DNA of 64,000 bases from an uncultured Dialister sp. (GTDB taxonomy: Bacteria > Bacillota_C > Negativicutes > Veillonellales > Dialisteraceae). This document shows positions 15,709 through 25,534 of this stretch, in pieces. The stretch is from the NCBI GenBank assembly GCA_900557365.1, contig UPXR01000001.1, forward strand, positions 207,178 through 271,177, written 5' to 3'. Within the stretch, counting starts at the first letter, position 1; each line of letters begins with the position of its first letter. A program made the translations under genes and the position numbers. The notes beneath the pieces were generated by a model, which saw nothing but the letters and a program-made list of their open reading frames with translations, was not told the origin of the DNA and ran no database searches.

Positions 15709-17760
15709 TTATACAAGCTTGCTGAAATCGCCCCAGAGGTTGAAGAGCTCCAGTACGGTGAGCAGCGTGGAAATACGATTGGTCTTGACCGCTTCATCGT
15801 CCACCATAACCATGACCTTGTCCAGATAGTTGTTGATGGGCTGTGTAAGGGTGCGGAGAGCCGGCAGTGCCGCCGCATAATCGCAGGCATCATAGGCTTT
15901 CTTCGCTTCCGCAGCAGCGGTTTCATAAGCAGCCCAGAGGTCTTTCTCCGCATCATCGGCAAAGAGAGCCGGCTGTACTGCTTCCGCCTTCTTCCCCTTC
16001 GTGATATTGGCCAGACGGGTTACTGCCTGGCGAAGATCCGTTTCTGCTTTTACGGCGCTGGCTTTCATGCTTTCCGCCCGAAGGAAGATGGAGTAAATAT
16101 CATCTACCGGGCCGGAAAGGACTGCGTCGATGATATCATAGTCCATCTGCGCATCCAGCAGAATGGCCTTGATGCGCTGACGGAAGAAGTCTTCAATCTG
16201 AAGAGCCGCTTCCTTTTTCTTTTCTTCCTCGCCGGGAAGAAGAGCCAGTGCAGCGGAAATGCCGCGGCGGATATCCCAGTGAATCTTCCCGTCAGTCAGG
16301 ATATTGACAGCGCCGATGGTCTGACGGCGAAGAGCGAAGGGATCCTGAGAGCCCGTAGGAATCAGTCCGCGCAGGAATGTAGCGGCCAGGTTGTCCAGCT
16401 TATCCGCCAGGGACAGGGCTCTGCCGATGGATTCCTGCGGCAGGATATCGCCGGCAAAGCGGGGCATATACTGTTCGAAAATGGCCTGTGCCACATTCGG
16501 TTTTTCTCCGTCCAGCAGGGCGTATTCTTTGCCCATTTCCCCCTGCAGTTCCGTGAATTCCGTAACCATGCCGGTAGCCAGATCCGACTTGGACAGATAC
16601 GCTGCGCGGGCAGCATCCTTCTTTTCTTCTTCGGAGAAATTCCAGTCTGCGCCGATAGCATCGACAAGCTTGCCCAGACGGTCTGCCTTGTCCAGCATGG
16701 TTCCCATGCCTTCCTGATAGTTGATGCTGGTCAAATCTTCCCGGTGGCCTTCCAGAGATTTCTTCCGGTCATTTTCAAAGAAGAACTTTGCATCGTCCAG
16801 ACGGGCCCGGAGAACTCTTTCATTGCCGATCTGTACATTCCGGATGGCCTTGGTTCCGCCGTTACGCACGGTGAGGAAGTACGGCATGAGGGAGCCGTCT
16901 TCATTCTGAACCGGATAGTATCTCTGATGATCTCTCATGGGCGTAACCACGGCCGGTACGGGCAGCTTCAGGAATTCTTCATCAATGCGGCCGTACAGAG
17001 CTGTCGGGTATTCTACCAAATAATTGATTTCCTCCAGCAGATCTGCATTGTGGCGTACCTGTCCGTGCAGTTCCTTCGCAATCTTCAGAAGACCATCCCG
17101 GATCAGTTCCCGTCTTTCATCCTGGTCGACAATGACATACGCCTTTCTCATGTCTTCCTTATATTCTTCCGGGCTGTGGATGACCACAGGTTCCTTGCAG
17201 AGGAAACGATGGCCGCGGCTTACATTTCCGCTCTTTACATGAGCAAATTCCAGCGGAATCACCTGATTCCCCGCCAGAGCCACCAGCCAGCGGACCGGAC
17301 GGATGAAATGTGCTTCTTCATCGGCCCAGCGCATGGAACGGGTAAAATTGAGGCCTGTAATCAGAGACAGGAACAGTTCCGGCAGAACTTCTTCCACATT
17401 TCTTCCCCGGTTGACCACATAAGCCCAGGTATAGTCGCCTTCCCTGACCAGATCCTTCGGATCGATATGCTGTCCTCTGGCAAATCCCTGTGCCGCACGG
17501 GTCGGATTTCCGTCCTCATCAAAGGCAGCTTTAATGGACGGACCTCTCTTCTTCACTTCTTCATCGGGCTGGCAGTCTGCCGCACCGGTGACAACTACAG
17601 CCAGTCTTCTCGGAGTGGCATAAACATCTATTTTCTGAAGAGAAATGCGGTTTTCTTCAAATTTGGCAGCAGCGAGAGCTCTCAGCTGATCCACTACGCC
17701 GGACATGATATTGGCCGGCATTTCCTCTGTTCCGATTTCCAAAAGAAGATTTTTACTCAT
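15709..17760 (-). CDS. glyS: Glycyl-tRNA synthetase beta subunit
   Basis: A 683-residue subunit of the bacterial alpha2-beta2 glycyl-tRNA synthetase, which charges tRNA-Gly. The N-terminus [15 protein letters not shown] is the GlyS signature, and the C-terminal third (helical, ending in the [18 protein letters not shown] segment) is the DALR-like anticodon-binding domain. Length is as expected. It overlaps glyQ by four bases and ends at a terminator. Expression is presumably governed by the T-box ahead of glyQ. Confidence 0.97.
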   Translation of the reverse strand: MSKNLLLEIGTEEMPANIMSGVVDQLRALAAAKFEENRISLQKIDVYATPRRLAVVVTGAADCQPDEEVKKRGPSIKAAFDEDGNPTRAAQGFARGQHIDPKDLVREGDYTWAYVVNRGRNVEEVLPELFLSLITGLNFTRSMRWADEEAHFIRPVRWLVALAGNQVIPLEFAHVKSGNVSRGHRFLCKEPVVIHSPEEYKEDMRKAYVIVDQDERRELIRDGLLKIAKELHGQVRHNADLLEEINYLVEYPTALYGRIDEEFLKLPVPAVVTPMRDHQRYYPVQNEDGSLMPYFLTVRNGGTKAIRNVQIGNERVLRARLDDAKFFFENDRKKSLEGHREDLTSINYQEGMGTMLDKADRLGKLVDAIGADWNFSEEEKKDAARAAYLSKSDLATGMVTEFTELQGEMGKEYALLDGEKPNVAQAIFEQYMPRFAGDILPQESIGRALSLADKLDNLAATFLRGLIPTGSQDPFALRRQTIGAVNILTDGKIHWDIRRGISAALALLPGEEEKKKEAALQIEDFFRQRIKAILLDAQMDYDIIDAVLSGPVDDIYSIFLRAESMKASAVKAETDLRQAVTRLANITKGKKAEAVQPALFADDAEKDLWAAYETAAAEAKKAYDACDYAAALPALRTLTQPINNYLDKVMVMVDDEAVKTNRISTLLTVLELFNLWGDFSKLV

Positions 17761-18638
17761 TTCGCTTCACTTCCTTTCAGCATGGGGAATCCCAGTTCCT
17801 TTCGTTTTTTCAGCCAGGCCTTGGCACACATTCTGGACAGATTGCGTACACGGGCAATATACTCCGTCCGTTCGGAGAGAGAAATCGCTCCTGCTGCATC
17901 CAGCAGATTGAAGGAATGGGAGCATTTCAGTACATAGTCATAAGCGGGAAGCACATAGCCCAGCTTGATAACCCGCTGTGCTTCCTTTTCATACATATCA
18001 AAGAGCTTGAAGAGCATGTCATGGTCGGAAATTTCATAGCTGTACACAGACTGTTCATATTCGTTTTCATGCCATACATCGCCGTAGGTGACCCCGTCGG
18101 TCCATTCCAGGTCATACACATTGTCCTTTTCCTGGATATACATGGCAATGCGTTCCAGACCGTAGGTAATTTCTACGGAAACGGGATGTTCATCAATTCC
18201 GCCGACCTGCTGGAAATAGGTGAACTGAGTAATTTCCATGCCGTCCAGCCATACTTCCCAGCCGATGCCCCATGCACCCAGTGTAGGAGATTCCCAGTTG
18301 TCTTCAACGAAACGAATATCATGTTCTTCCGGATCGATGCCCAGTTCCTTCAAGGATTCCAGGTAGGTTTCCTGAATATTGTTCGGAGACGGCTTCATGA
18401 TGACCTGGAACTGATGATGCTGGTACAGACGGTTCGGGTTGTCCCCGTAACGGCCGTCGTCAGGACGGCGGGACGGTTCCACATAGGCTACATGCCACGG
18501 TTCCGGTCCGATCGTACGCAGGAAGGTGGCCGGATTCATTGTGCCGGCTCCTTTTTCCGTATCATAGGCTTCTCCCAGTACGCAGCCCTGTTTGGACCAG
18601 AACTTCTGGAGAGCCAGAATGATCTGCTGAAATGTCAT
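17757..18638 (-). CDS. glyQ: Glycyl-tRNA synthetase alpha subunit
   Basis: A 293-residue class II catalytic subunit that forms glycyl-adenylate. The start [14 protein letters not shown] and the segments [19 protein letters not shown] and [14 protein letters not shown] are invariant GlyQ features. It is the first gene of the glyQS pair; TCCTCC (complement of the Shine-Dalgarno) lies just before its ATG. A glycine-responsive T-box leader precedes it. Confidence 0.97.
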   Translation of the reverse strand: MTFQQIILALQKFWSKQGCVLGEAYDTEKGAGTMNPATFLRTIGPEPWHVAYVEPSRRPDDGRYGDNPNRLYQHHQFQVIMKPSPNNIQETYLESLKELGIDPEEHDIRFVEDNWESPTLGAWGIGWEVWLDGMEITQFTYFQQVGGIDEHPVSVEITYGLERIAMYIQEKDNVYDLEWTDGVTYGDVWHENEYEQSVYSYEISDHDMLFKLFDMYEKEAQRVIKLGYVLPAYDYVLKCSHSFNLLDAAGAISLSERTEYIARVRNLSRMCAKAWLKKRKELGFPMLKGSEAK

Positions 18639-18651
18639 ATTTCCTCCTAAA

Positions 18652-18868
18652 AAACAACAAAAATCCCTGTAACAAAAAGTTACAGGGACGAGTTACAGGG
18701 ATAATAACCCGCGGTTCCACCCTCATTGGCCTTGCAGCCCACCTTCATTGATAGCGGCCCTACTCGGTTCAGGCAGCAGCTCCGAAACGCCTTCCCCGCA
18801 TCGCCCGGCTCTCATCACCCCGGACTTGCTGCACTGCAGGTACTCCTTTTCTTCCTCGCTTTCATTAT
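18652..18868 (-). ncRNA. T-box riboswitch leader of glyQS
   Basis: On the - strand the T-box sequence AGGGTGGAACCGCG (18710-18723) is followed by a CCCTGTAAC/GTTACAGGG terminator hairpin with T run (18655-18687). A second copy of CCCTGTAAC just before it can act as the competing strand with AGGG in the antiterminator. Upstream bases 18735-18865 fold as Stem I with a GGAGTA kink segment and an AGAGCCGG apical loop segment. T-boxes sense uncharged tRNA; glycine is inferred from the downstream genes. I could not place the specifier codon with certainty. Confidence 0.9.
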
Positions 18869-18874
18869 GGGACC

Positions 18875-18903
18875 ATTCTAGCAAATCCCGCCGGAAATGT
18901 AAA
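18875..18903 (-). promoter_or_regulatory. Promoter of the glyQS T-box transcript
   Basis: On the - strand TTTACA (18898-18903), 17-base spacer, TAGAAT (18875-18880). Transcription would start close to 18868, at the base of the T-box Stem I. Confidence 0.65.
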
Positions 18904-19037
18904 GCATCAGAAGGCGGAACGGAAATACTTTCTTTGCGGAAAAAATTGAACGGGAGATAACCATATTTCGGGATGAACCGTCAGTCATGGTACAATAAAG
19001 ACAGAATAAGCAACCGGATATAAAGGAGGTGCATCTC

Positions 19038-20804
19038 ATGAAACGTTTTATATTCTGCGCAGCACTGGCTGCCCTGACCGGGCTGTCTTTCCCGGGAACC
19101 GCTGCGGACAGCTCTGCACCGGCGCCGGTTCCCTTTGCCGCAGCGGTGAAGCAGGACGGAAAGTGGGGCGCCGTCAACGGAGAAGGCCGGTGGATCATTC
19201 CCCCTGCCTATGATAAAGTAGCCCTTTCCCTGTCCGATGAGGACAGCCGGGGACAGGACCTGGAAAGCGAGCCGGGACGGGATCTGCTCATCGAGGTCCG
19301 TCGGGGTAAGCTTCGCGGATTCTATGACCGGACAGGAAAAGAAATTATCCCTGTTTCCTATATCAGCCGTTCCTCCTGGACAGGCGGCGCACTGGCCGTA
19401 GAGAATGAACAGGAAAAAATTCTTTTCTATCGGAAGGACGGCACCCGTATCGGAAAAATATATAATCAGGTTTCCGACTTCAAAAACGGCATGGCGATCA
19501 TCAAGGAAAACGGAAAGTACGGATACCTTGCATCGGACGGAAGTGAAATCGCGCCGGTCTATGAGGAAGCCCGCTATTTTGCGGACGGTCTCGCCCCGGT
19601 CAAAACGAAAGGTCTATGGGGCGTCATTGATGCCCAAGGAAACACCGTTGTCGATCCTGTCTACCGGGATACAGGCCCCTTCTACAGCGACGGTCTCCTG
19701 GCCGTAAAGAACAAGGAAGATCTCTGGGGCTTCATCGACGAAACCGGTACGGAAACGATTCCTCTCACTTACCGGTCGGTCATCCCGGTTTTCAGTGAAC
19801 ACCTGACAGCCGTGCAGGATCAGGAGAAGCGCTGGGGCTTTGCCGATTCGGAAGGAAATATTACAGCAGATCCCCAGTTTACCGCTGTACTCACCCCCTT
19901 CTCCGAGGGCCTGGCCGGTGTTGCCACGGTAGACGGGAATGCCTATGTCAGACCGGACGGCACCACTGCCTTTGCGGCGGACTATGAACGTCTTTTCCCC
20001 TTCGAGGGCGGAATCGCCGAGGTCGGAAAGGGCGAAGTCCGGCCTGCCGGCGTTTCCGGCGGATTCCCCATTTCCATCGGAATCGGCTGGGGTTGGGGAG
20101 GAAGGCGTCATCACCGTCATTATCCCGGCTGGGGCTGGGGAATCGGATTCCCCATCTGGCCCAATCCGCCCTACACCGGCTATGAGCCGATTTCCACGAT
20201 TGCAGTCAAGCGGGGCTATATCGACAATACGGGGAAAGTAATTGCCGCACCTTCCCTCTCTCAGGTCTTCAAAGCCTCCGAAAAGGGCATCCTTGTTTTC
20301 AATGACAGCCGTTACGGCTGGGTCAACCGGTCCGGAGTCTACATCGCCCATACGGTATACAAGACCCTGATTCCGAAGGAGGAAGCCAACGTCCTCATCG
20401 GGAAAGATGAAGAAAACCGCTGGGGTGTTCTGTCCATGGAAACCGGCGGGGAGGAAATTCCTTTTCTTTATAAGGAAATCCGCTATCTGGGAGAAAACCT
20501 CTTCGCCTATAAGTCGGACGGCAAATGGGGCCTCATCGGCAAAGACGGAAAAACCATTACGGAAGCCGTCTATCGGGATGTGTCCCTTCTTTCGGAAGAA
20601 CTTCTTCCCGTAAAAACAAAGGACGGCTGGAAATACATCGCCCCCGACGGCAGCGACCGGATTGCACCGGAAAAGCTTTTCTCCGAAGCAGTTCCCTTCT
20701 CCGGCGGACGGGCCGGCGTCAAGCTGAACGGCAAGTGGGGTCTCATCGACACTGCAGGACACTTTGTCCTCCCTGCCGCTTATGCGCAAATCACCGTTCT
20801 CTGA
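19038..20804 (+). CDS. Secreted WG-repeat protein with a Gly/Trp-rich insert
   Basis: A 588-residue exported protein. Residues 1-23 are a signal peptide (MKRFIFCAALAALTGLSFPG then AA). The rest is about twelve copies of a WG repeat of the form KWG-x-I/V-D-x-x-G-x-x-I-x-P-x-Y, for example LWGVIDAQGNTVVDPVY and KWGLIDTAGHFVLPAAY, in two blocks. Between the blocks (around residues 338-385) is an unusual insert rich in Gly, Trp, His, Tyr and Pro. WG repeats form beta-strand modules of unknown role, often in surface or envelope proteins. I used the ATG at 19038, seven bases after AAAGGAGG, not the GTG that overlaps that site. Confidence 0.88.
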   Translation: MKRFIFCAALAALTGLSFPGTAADSSAPAPVPFAAAVKQDGKWGAVNGEGRWIIPPAYDKVALSLSDEDSRGQDLESEPGRDLLIEVRRGKLRGFYDRTGKEIIPVSYISRSSWTGGALAVENEQEKILFYRKDGTRIGKIYNQVSDFKNGMAIIKENGKYGYLASDGSEIAPVYEEARYFADGLAPVKTKGLWGVIDAQGNTVVDPVYRDTGPFYSDGLLAVKNKEDLWGFIDETGTETIPLTYRSVIPVFSEHLTAVQDQEKRWGFADSEGNITADPQFTAVLTPFSEGLAGVATVDGNAYVRPDGTTAFAADYERLFPFEGGIAEVGKGEVRPAGVSGGFPISIGIGWGWGGRRHHRHYPGWGWGIGFPIWPNPPYTGYEPISTIAVKRGYIDNTGKVIAAPSLSQVFKASEKGILVFNDSRYGWVNRSGVYIAHTVYKTLIPKEEANVLIGKDEENRWGVLSMETGGEEIPFLYKEIRYLGENLFAYKSDGKWGLIGKDGKTITEAVYRDVSLLSEELLPVKTKDGWKYIAPDGSDRIAPEKLFSEAVPFSGGRAGVKLNGKWGLIDTAGHFVLPAAYAQITVL

Positions 20805-20828
20805 AATTTTATTTTTAAAATCCCCATA

Positions 20829-20876
20829 CAAAAAAAGGAGAATGAAGACTGTTTTGCCTTCATTCTCCCTTTTTTC
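20829..20876. terminator. Bidirectional terminator between the WG-repeat gene and the small membrane protein gene
   Basis: AAAAAAGGAGAATGAAG pairs with CTTCATTCTCCCTTTTTT around a GACTGTTTTGC-type loop, with A/T tails on both sides. On the - strand the T run continues into GTATGGGG. Confidence 0.9.
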
Positions 20877-20881
20877 ATGTT

Positions 20882-21268
20882 CTACTGCAGCATGGAGCCC
20901 AGAATCAGCATGATGGCCACCAATGCCAGCATTTCCTTATTGTTCTTTCCCCGTTCTCCCCGTTTCGCCTCATGGATGCCCCAGTCCCACTTGGTATAAA
21001 GCACCACGGAAATCCAGCACATAAAGGAAAATACGGAAACCTTCATCAGCTCTCCCCGGTCAATGAAAGAGAGAAAGCTGAAATCCCGGGCGCTCAGCAG
21101 AAGAAGCATCACACACACAAATCCCGTTGCCGGATAGAGGAAAACCTTCGGTGCCCGCTCCACGATGAATTTTTCCTGCTTCAGCGCGGGCTTTCCCAGA
21201 AAATAGACCTTGATAAACCAAAGGCAGATTCCCAGGGGGATAATGTCAAAGAACTGATCGGTATTCAT
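20882..21268 (-). CDS. Small integral membrane protein of unknown function
   Basis: A 128-residue protein starting MNTDQFFDIIPLGICLWFIK, with AAAGGAG six bases before the ATG. Three to four hydrophobic stretches alternate with basic turns (IPLGICLWFIKVYFLG; FLYPATGFVCVMLLLLSA; VSVFSFMCWISVVLY; and a C-terminal LALVAIMLILGSMLQ), so it spans the cytoplasmic membrane. I do not recognise the family. It lies alone between two terminators, downstream of the suf operon terminator and convergent with the WG-repeat gene. The longer open frame upstream runs through the terminator and is not credible. Confidence 0.7.
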   Translation of the reverse strand: MNTDQFFDIIPLGICLWFIKVYFLGKPALKQEKFIVERAPKVFLYPATGFVCVMLLLLSARDFSFLSFIDRGELMKVSVFSFMCWISVVLYTKWDWGIHEAKRGERGKNNKEMLALVAIMLILGSMLQ

Positions 21269-21334
21269 AGCACGCTCCTTTTCGTTCCCTTTATTATGAA
21301 GCAGGAGCCCCTGTCCCCGCAAGTCCGCCCATAC

Positions 21335-21387
21335 AAAAACCGCAGGGAAGAGTGCCCTGCCGGACATTTTCTCCTGCGGCTTCGGTT
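21335..21387 (-). terminator. Terminator of the suf operon
   Basis: On the - strand CCGCAGG pairs with CCCTGCGG, enclosing a smaller GCAGGG/CCCTGC alternative, followed by TTTTTGTATGGGCGGA. Confidence 0.75.
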
Positions 21388-21833
21388 TACTGCCTGAGCT
21401 GCTTTTCTGTTTTTTCCAGTGCCATTTCCAGCGTATGCCATCCCAGGGTCGCACACTTGACCCGAACCGGCATCTTGGAAATATCCTTCAGCGTAATGGC
21501 CGCTTCCAGTTCTTCCAGAGCGCTTTCATCCGTGACCTTGCCGCGGATCATATCCAGGAAAAGCCGGCAGAGCCGGAGGGCTTCCTCCACGGTCTGCCCC
21601 TGCAGAAGCTCCGCCATCATGGCAGTGGACGCCTGGCTGATGGCACAGCCTGAGCCCGTATAGGCCAGATCCTTCACGACTCCGTTTTCTATCTTCACTT
21701 CAATATCGATATCATCCCCGCAGCTCGGATTGTGGCCGTGCTCATGAACCGTAGGATTTGCAATTTTCCGTTTGTTTGTCTGATCCCGATTGTATTCCAG
21801 AATCAGGTCCGTATACAGCTGTTTCAGTTCCAT
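21387..21833 (-). CDS. sufU: SufU sulfur-transfer/scaffold protein
   Basis: A 148-residue NifU-N-like protein that accepts sulfur from SufS and passes it to the SufBCD complex. The Zn/sulfur ligands are visible: Cys 38 and Asp 40 in NPSCGDDID, Cys 63 in TGSGCAISQAS, and Cys 127 in VKCATLGWHT. The extra segment before the last Cys, typical of SufU versus IscU, is present. Its ATG overlaps the SufS stop by one base. It is the last gene of the suf operon. Confidence 0.95.
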   Translation of the reverse strand: MELKQLYTDLILEYNRDQTNKRKIANPTVHEHGHNPSCGDDIDIEVKIENGVVKDLAYTGSGCAISQASTAMMAELLQGQTVEEALRLCRLFLDMIRGKVTDESALEELEAAITLKDISKMPVRVKCATLGWHTLEMALEKTEKQLRQ

Positions 21834-23065
21834 CAGTCGTCATACCCCATCACTTTCCGGACACCCTTCAGCTTTTCCAGGAAGTAGTCCACTTCTTCTT
21901 CGGTGTTGTAGAAATAGAAGCTGGCCCGGCAGGACGCATTCACCCCGAGATAGCGGTGCAGCGGCTCTGCACAGTGATGGCCCGTACGGATGCAGATCCC
22001 GTCCTCAGACAGAATCTGCGCTACATCATGAGGATGCACGCCTTCCACTTCAAAGGAAATCAGCCCTTCCTTTTCCTCCGGGTCATCCGTACCGATTACA
22101 TGAATAAAAGGCAGCTTCTTCATGCCCAGAAGACACCGTGCGGCCAATTTCTTTTCCTGCTCCCGGATGGCATCAAATCCGATTCCTTCCAAATAGCGGA
22201 TAGCCGCCACCAGACTGACCGCTCCTTCCACATACTGGGTTCCTGCTTCGAATTTGGCCGGCAGCTCTGCAAAATCCGTATGCTGCTCCTCTACTGTATC
22301 GATCATATCTCCGCCCAGAAGGAACGGCTCCATTTCCTCCAGCAGCTTTTCTTTTCCGTACAGGACGCCGATGCCTCCCAGGGAACACATCTTATGTCCC
22401 GAGAAGGCAAAGAAATCGCAGTCCAGATCCTGCACATCCACTCTCTTATGGGGTGTGGACTGCGCGCCGTCCAGAACGACCACGGCACCGTGTGCATGTG
22501 CCCGCCGGATCAGCGGCTTCGGATCGAAATCAAGACCGAGCACATTGGATACCTGCGCAAAAGCCAGGATTTTGACCCGGGGATCGTCAATCTTTGCCAG
22601 CTCCTCTTCCGGCCAGTGTCCCGTTTCCTTATCTACGTACATGTATTCCAGAGTGGCTCCGGTCTTTTCCGCTGCTCGCTGCCAGTTCACCAGATCCGAA
22701 TGATGCTCGGAAATCGAAATCAGGATCACATCCCCCTTTTTAAGATGGGTTTCCCCATAGGAGCGGGAAATGATGTTCAGTGATTCCGTGGTATTTCTTG
22801 TATAAATGATTTCCCGTGCACTGGCTGCATGGATAAAGTCCTTCACCACTTCCTTCGACTGATCATAGACCTCGGAAGCGGAAATGGCGAACACATGAGC
22901 GCCTCTGTGGGGATTCCCGTTCTGCCGGTTCAGATAATCCATGACCGCATGCATTACGGGAAGCGGCCGCTGTGTCGTCGCCGCATTATCGAAATAAACA
23001 GCCTCCCGGCCGTTCACTTTTGTTGTCAGGATAGGAAAATCCTGTCTGATCCAATTGCTGTTCAT
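21833..23065 (-). CDS. sufS: Cysteine desulfurase SufS
   Basis: A 410-residue PLP enzyme of the group II desulfurases that takes sulfur from cysteine for cluster assembly. The PLP lysine lies in FFAFSGHKM, with DGAQSTPHKRVDVQ before it. The persulfide-forming cysteine is in IRTGHHCAEPLHRYLG, the SufS pattern. It overlaps sufD by four bases and sufU by one base, pointing to translational coupling. Confidence 0.97.
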   Translation of the reverse strand: MNSNWIRQDFPILTTKVNGREAVYFDNAATTQRPLPVMHAVMDYLNRQNGNPHRGAHVFAISASEVYDQSKEVVKDFIHAASAREIIYTRNTTESLNIISRSYGETHLKKGDVILISISEHHSDLVNWQRAAEKTGATLEYMYVDKETGHWPEEELAKIDDPRVKILAFAQVSNVLGLDFDPKPLIRRAHAHGAVVVLDGAQSTPHKRVDVQDLDCDFFAFSGHKMCSLGGIGVLYGKEKLLEEMEPFLLGGDMIDTVEEQHTDFAELPAKFEAGTQYVEGAVSLVAAIRYLEGIGFDAIREQEKKLAARCLLGMKKLPFIHVIGTDDPEEKEGLISFEVEGVHPHDVAQILSEDGICIRTGHHCAEPLHRYLGVNASCRASFYFYNTEEEVDYFLEKLKGVRKVMGYDD

Positions 23066-24108
23066 TGATTCTCCTTTGCATCCAGCTTTCTGCCGATTTC
23101 CGCCAGAACCTCTTCCCGGATGGATGCGTCCATCCGATCGACAACCGGACGAATCATGGATTCAATCATGATCCGGCGGGCTTCCTCCAGAGAAAAGCCG
23201 CGGCTCATGAGGAAGTACAGTGTATTCGCATCCAGCTGACCGGAGCTGGATGCATGGTTTCCCTGCACATCGTCCTCCGTGCAGAGCAGAAGGGGCAGAG
23301 ACACATTCTTCGTCTGCGGGGAAAGCTGGATGGCATAGTCGCCTTCATCCCCGACAGAACCGCCGCAGCCCCTGAGGAAATTCAGGGTGCCGCGGAAAAT
23401 CTTTTTCGCTTTGCCGTCCAAAGCACCGTTTACATTGATATTTGCAGCAGTTTTCCGGCCTTCCTGATCAATGTGGCAGAACAGGTCCAGATGCTGGCTT
23501 CCGCCGGCCGCATAAACGATATTTTCCTCCATGGAGGACCGGTTTCCCGCCAAATGTCCGTAGCTGTGCACCGCAGCCGTTTCCCCGCCGAGTTCCGCCG
23601 CATAAAATTCCGCCTTTGCATTTTCGCCGCATTCCACATGGCGCTGGTCGTACACTGCCGTACCGGAAAGACCGCTGCTCAGCAGGGATGAGGAAAGTGC
23701 TGCATCCTTTGCCAGCTCATAATATACGGCCAGGACAGCCGTTCCCTTTTCCGCACCGCCGCGGATGCGCCACACCAGGGAAAGAGAGACTCCTTCCTCC
23801 AGCCGGAACAGGAATGCGCCCCGGAAGTCCGGATTGTCTGCATCTGTTTCCGCCGTCACGGAAAGACGGGCCTTCACCCCGGCAGGAATCACAACAGTAT
23901 AGACAGCTCCCTTTTCCGCCGCCCGGACTGTTTCTTCCGAGCATCCCCGGAAGGCTTCCGGCAGCCGGCCGCCCGCTTCCACATAAGTCATGTCCGAAAA
24001 GACAGGCTGTTTTCCCGCCTTCGGTTCTTCAAAGGAAAGCGGCGTGTCATTGGTATGCAGGTACCGATATGTAAGAAGCGGCAGACGGTTGATTCTGATT
24101 TCTTCCAT
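23062..24108 (-). CDS. sufD: Fe-S assembly scaffold subunit SufD
   Basis: A 348-residue beta-helix protein that forms the SufBCD scaffold. The C-terminal hallmark is present: CTEDDVQGNHASSSGQLD, then YFLMSRGFSLEEARRIMIES. It is shorter than E. coli SufD (about 420), with the shortening in the N-terminal helical part. It lies ten bases after sufB and overlaps sufS by four bases. Confidence 0.93.
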   Translation of the reverse strand: MEEIRINRLPLLTYRYLHTNDTPLSFEEPKAGKQPVFSDMTYVEAGGRLPEAFRGCSEETVRAAEKGAVYTVVIPAGVKARLSVTAETDADNPDFRGAFLFRLEEGVSLSLVWRIRGGAEKGTAVLAVYYELAKDAALSSSLLSSGLSGTAVYDQRHVECGENAKAEFYAAELGGETAAVHSYGHLAGNRSSMEENIVYAAGGSQHLDLFCHIDQEGRKTAANINVNGALDGKAKKIFRGTLNFLRGCGGSVGDEGDYAIQLSPQTKNVSLPLLLCTEDDVQGNHASSSGQLDANTLYFLMSRGFSLEEARRIMIESMIRPVVDRMDASIREEVLAEIGRKLDAKENQ

Positions 24109-24118
24109 TTGACCCTCC

Positions 24119-25534
24119 TTATCCTATAGCGCCTTCGAATTCCAGATCGATCAGGCGGTTCATTTCCACTGCATATTCCAGGGGCAGCGCATTGGAAATC
24201 GGTTCTGCAAAGCCCCGCACCAGCATGGCCTTGGCATCATTCTCGGTAAGCCCCCGGCTCATGAGGTAGTAAATATCTTCATCGGGAATCCGGCCGATTT
24301 TGGCTTCGTGTCCCAGATCGATGTCGTCATTTTCAATGATGATATCCGGAATCGTATCGGACCGGGATTCATTGTCCAGCATCAGCGATTCACAGCTGAT
24401 CGAGCCTTTTGCACCGGCTGCCTTCGGTCCGATATATACCACCCCGCGGTATATGGCAGCGCCGCCCGACTTGGAGATGGATTTCGAGCTGATATGAATG
24501 GACGTATCCTTTCCCAGTGCTTCCACCTTGGAGCCCGTATCCAGGAACTGTCCCTTCCCCGCAAAGGTAATGCCGGTAAATTCGCAGGTGGACCGGTCGC
24601 CCTTCAGCACCGTATCCGGATACAGGCAGGATGTATGGGAACCGAAGGAACCGGATACCCATACCATATGCGCATCATCCTCCACAAGAGCCTTCTTGGT
24701 GTTCAGATTGTACATATTCTTTGACCAGTTTTCGATGGTGGAGTACCGGAGAGAAGCTCCCTTTTTCACAAAAAGCTCCACCGCCCCTGCATGCAGGTTG
24801 GCCACATTGTACCGCGGAGCCGAGCAGCCCTCAATAAAATGACAGGATGCTCCTTCCTCCACGATGATCAGCGTATGCTCAAACTGACCGGCTCCCGGCG
24901 CATTCAGGCGGAAATAGCTCTGAAGGGGCATCCGCACATGAACTCCCTTCGGCACATATACAAAGGAACCGCCGGACCAGACCGCATAGTGAAGCGCCGC
25001 AAATTTATGGTACGACGGCGTGATGAGCTTTCCGAAATACTGCTGAATCAGTTCCGGGTATTTCTTCACCGCCGTTTCAAAATCCACATAAACGACGCCC
25101 TGCTCCTCCAGCTCCTTCTGGATATTGTGGTAAACCACCTCGGAGTCATACTGAGCCCCTACACCGGCCAGCGATTTTTTCTCTGCTTCCGGAATGCCCA
25201 GACGGTCGAAGGTATCACGGATATTCTGCGGCAGATCCTCCCATTTCGCCTTCATGTCCGTTTTCGGACGGACATAGGTATCGATATTTGTCATATCCAG
25301 CTCGGAAATATCCGGTGCCCACGGCGGAATATCCAGTTTCTGATAAATTTTCAGTGCCTGCAGACGTTTCTGCAGCATCCATTCCGGTTCTTCCTTCTTC
25401 GCGGAAATTTCCCGGACAATCTCCTCCGTCAGGCCGGTATCTGCTTTATAGGAGTACTCCACCCGGTCCTTAACATCGTAGATGCTGCGGTTGATTTCCT
25501 CCACATGGCTTCTCTGCTTATCCCCCATAGTCAC
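24119..25534 (-). CDS. sufB: Fe-S assembly scaffold subunit SufB
   Basis: A 471-residue core subunit of the SufBC2D scaffold on which Fe-S clusters are built. The opening around DVKDRVEYSYKADTGLTEEI and the C-terminal LGHEAKIGRIPDEDIYYLMS region are diagnostic. Its start overlaps the sufC stop (ATGA). Length is as expected. The operon order is sufC-sufB-sufD-sufS-sufU, whereas B. subtilis has sufCDSUB. Confidence 0.97.
   Translation of the reverse strand: MTMGDKQRSHVEEINRSIYDVKDRVEYSYKADTGLTEEIVREISAKKEEPEWMLQKRLQALKIYQKLDIPPWAPDISELDMTNIDTYVRPKTDMKAKWEDLPQNIRDTFDRLGIPEAEKKSLAGVGAQYDSEVVYHNIQKELEEQGVVYVDFETAVKKYPELIQQYFGKLITPSYHKFAALHYAVWSGGSFVYVPKGVHVRMPLQSYFRLNAPGAGQFEHTLIIVEEGASCHFIEGCSAPRYNVANLHAGAVELFVKKGASLRYSTIENWSKNMYNLNTKKALVEDDAHMVWVSGSFGSHTSCLYPDTVLKGDRSTCEFTGITFAGKGQFLDTGSKVEALGKDTSIHISSKSISKSGGAAIYRGVVYIGPKAAGAKGSISCESLMLDNESRSDTIPDIIIENDDIDLGHEAKIGRIPDEDIYYLMSRGLTENDAKAMLVRGFAEPISNALPLEYAVEMNRLIDLEFEGAIG

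Noticed and set aside
16279..17937. A 552-codon + strand frame opposite glyS
   Set aside because: glyS is unmistakable; the opposite frame has no domain and no start signal.
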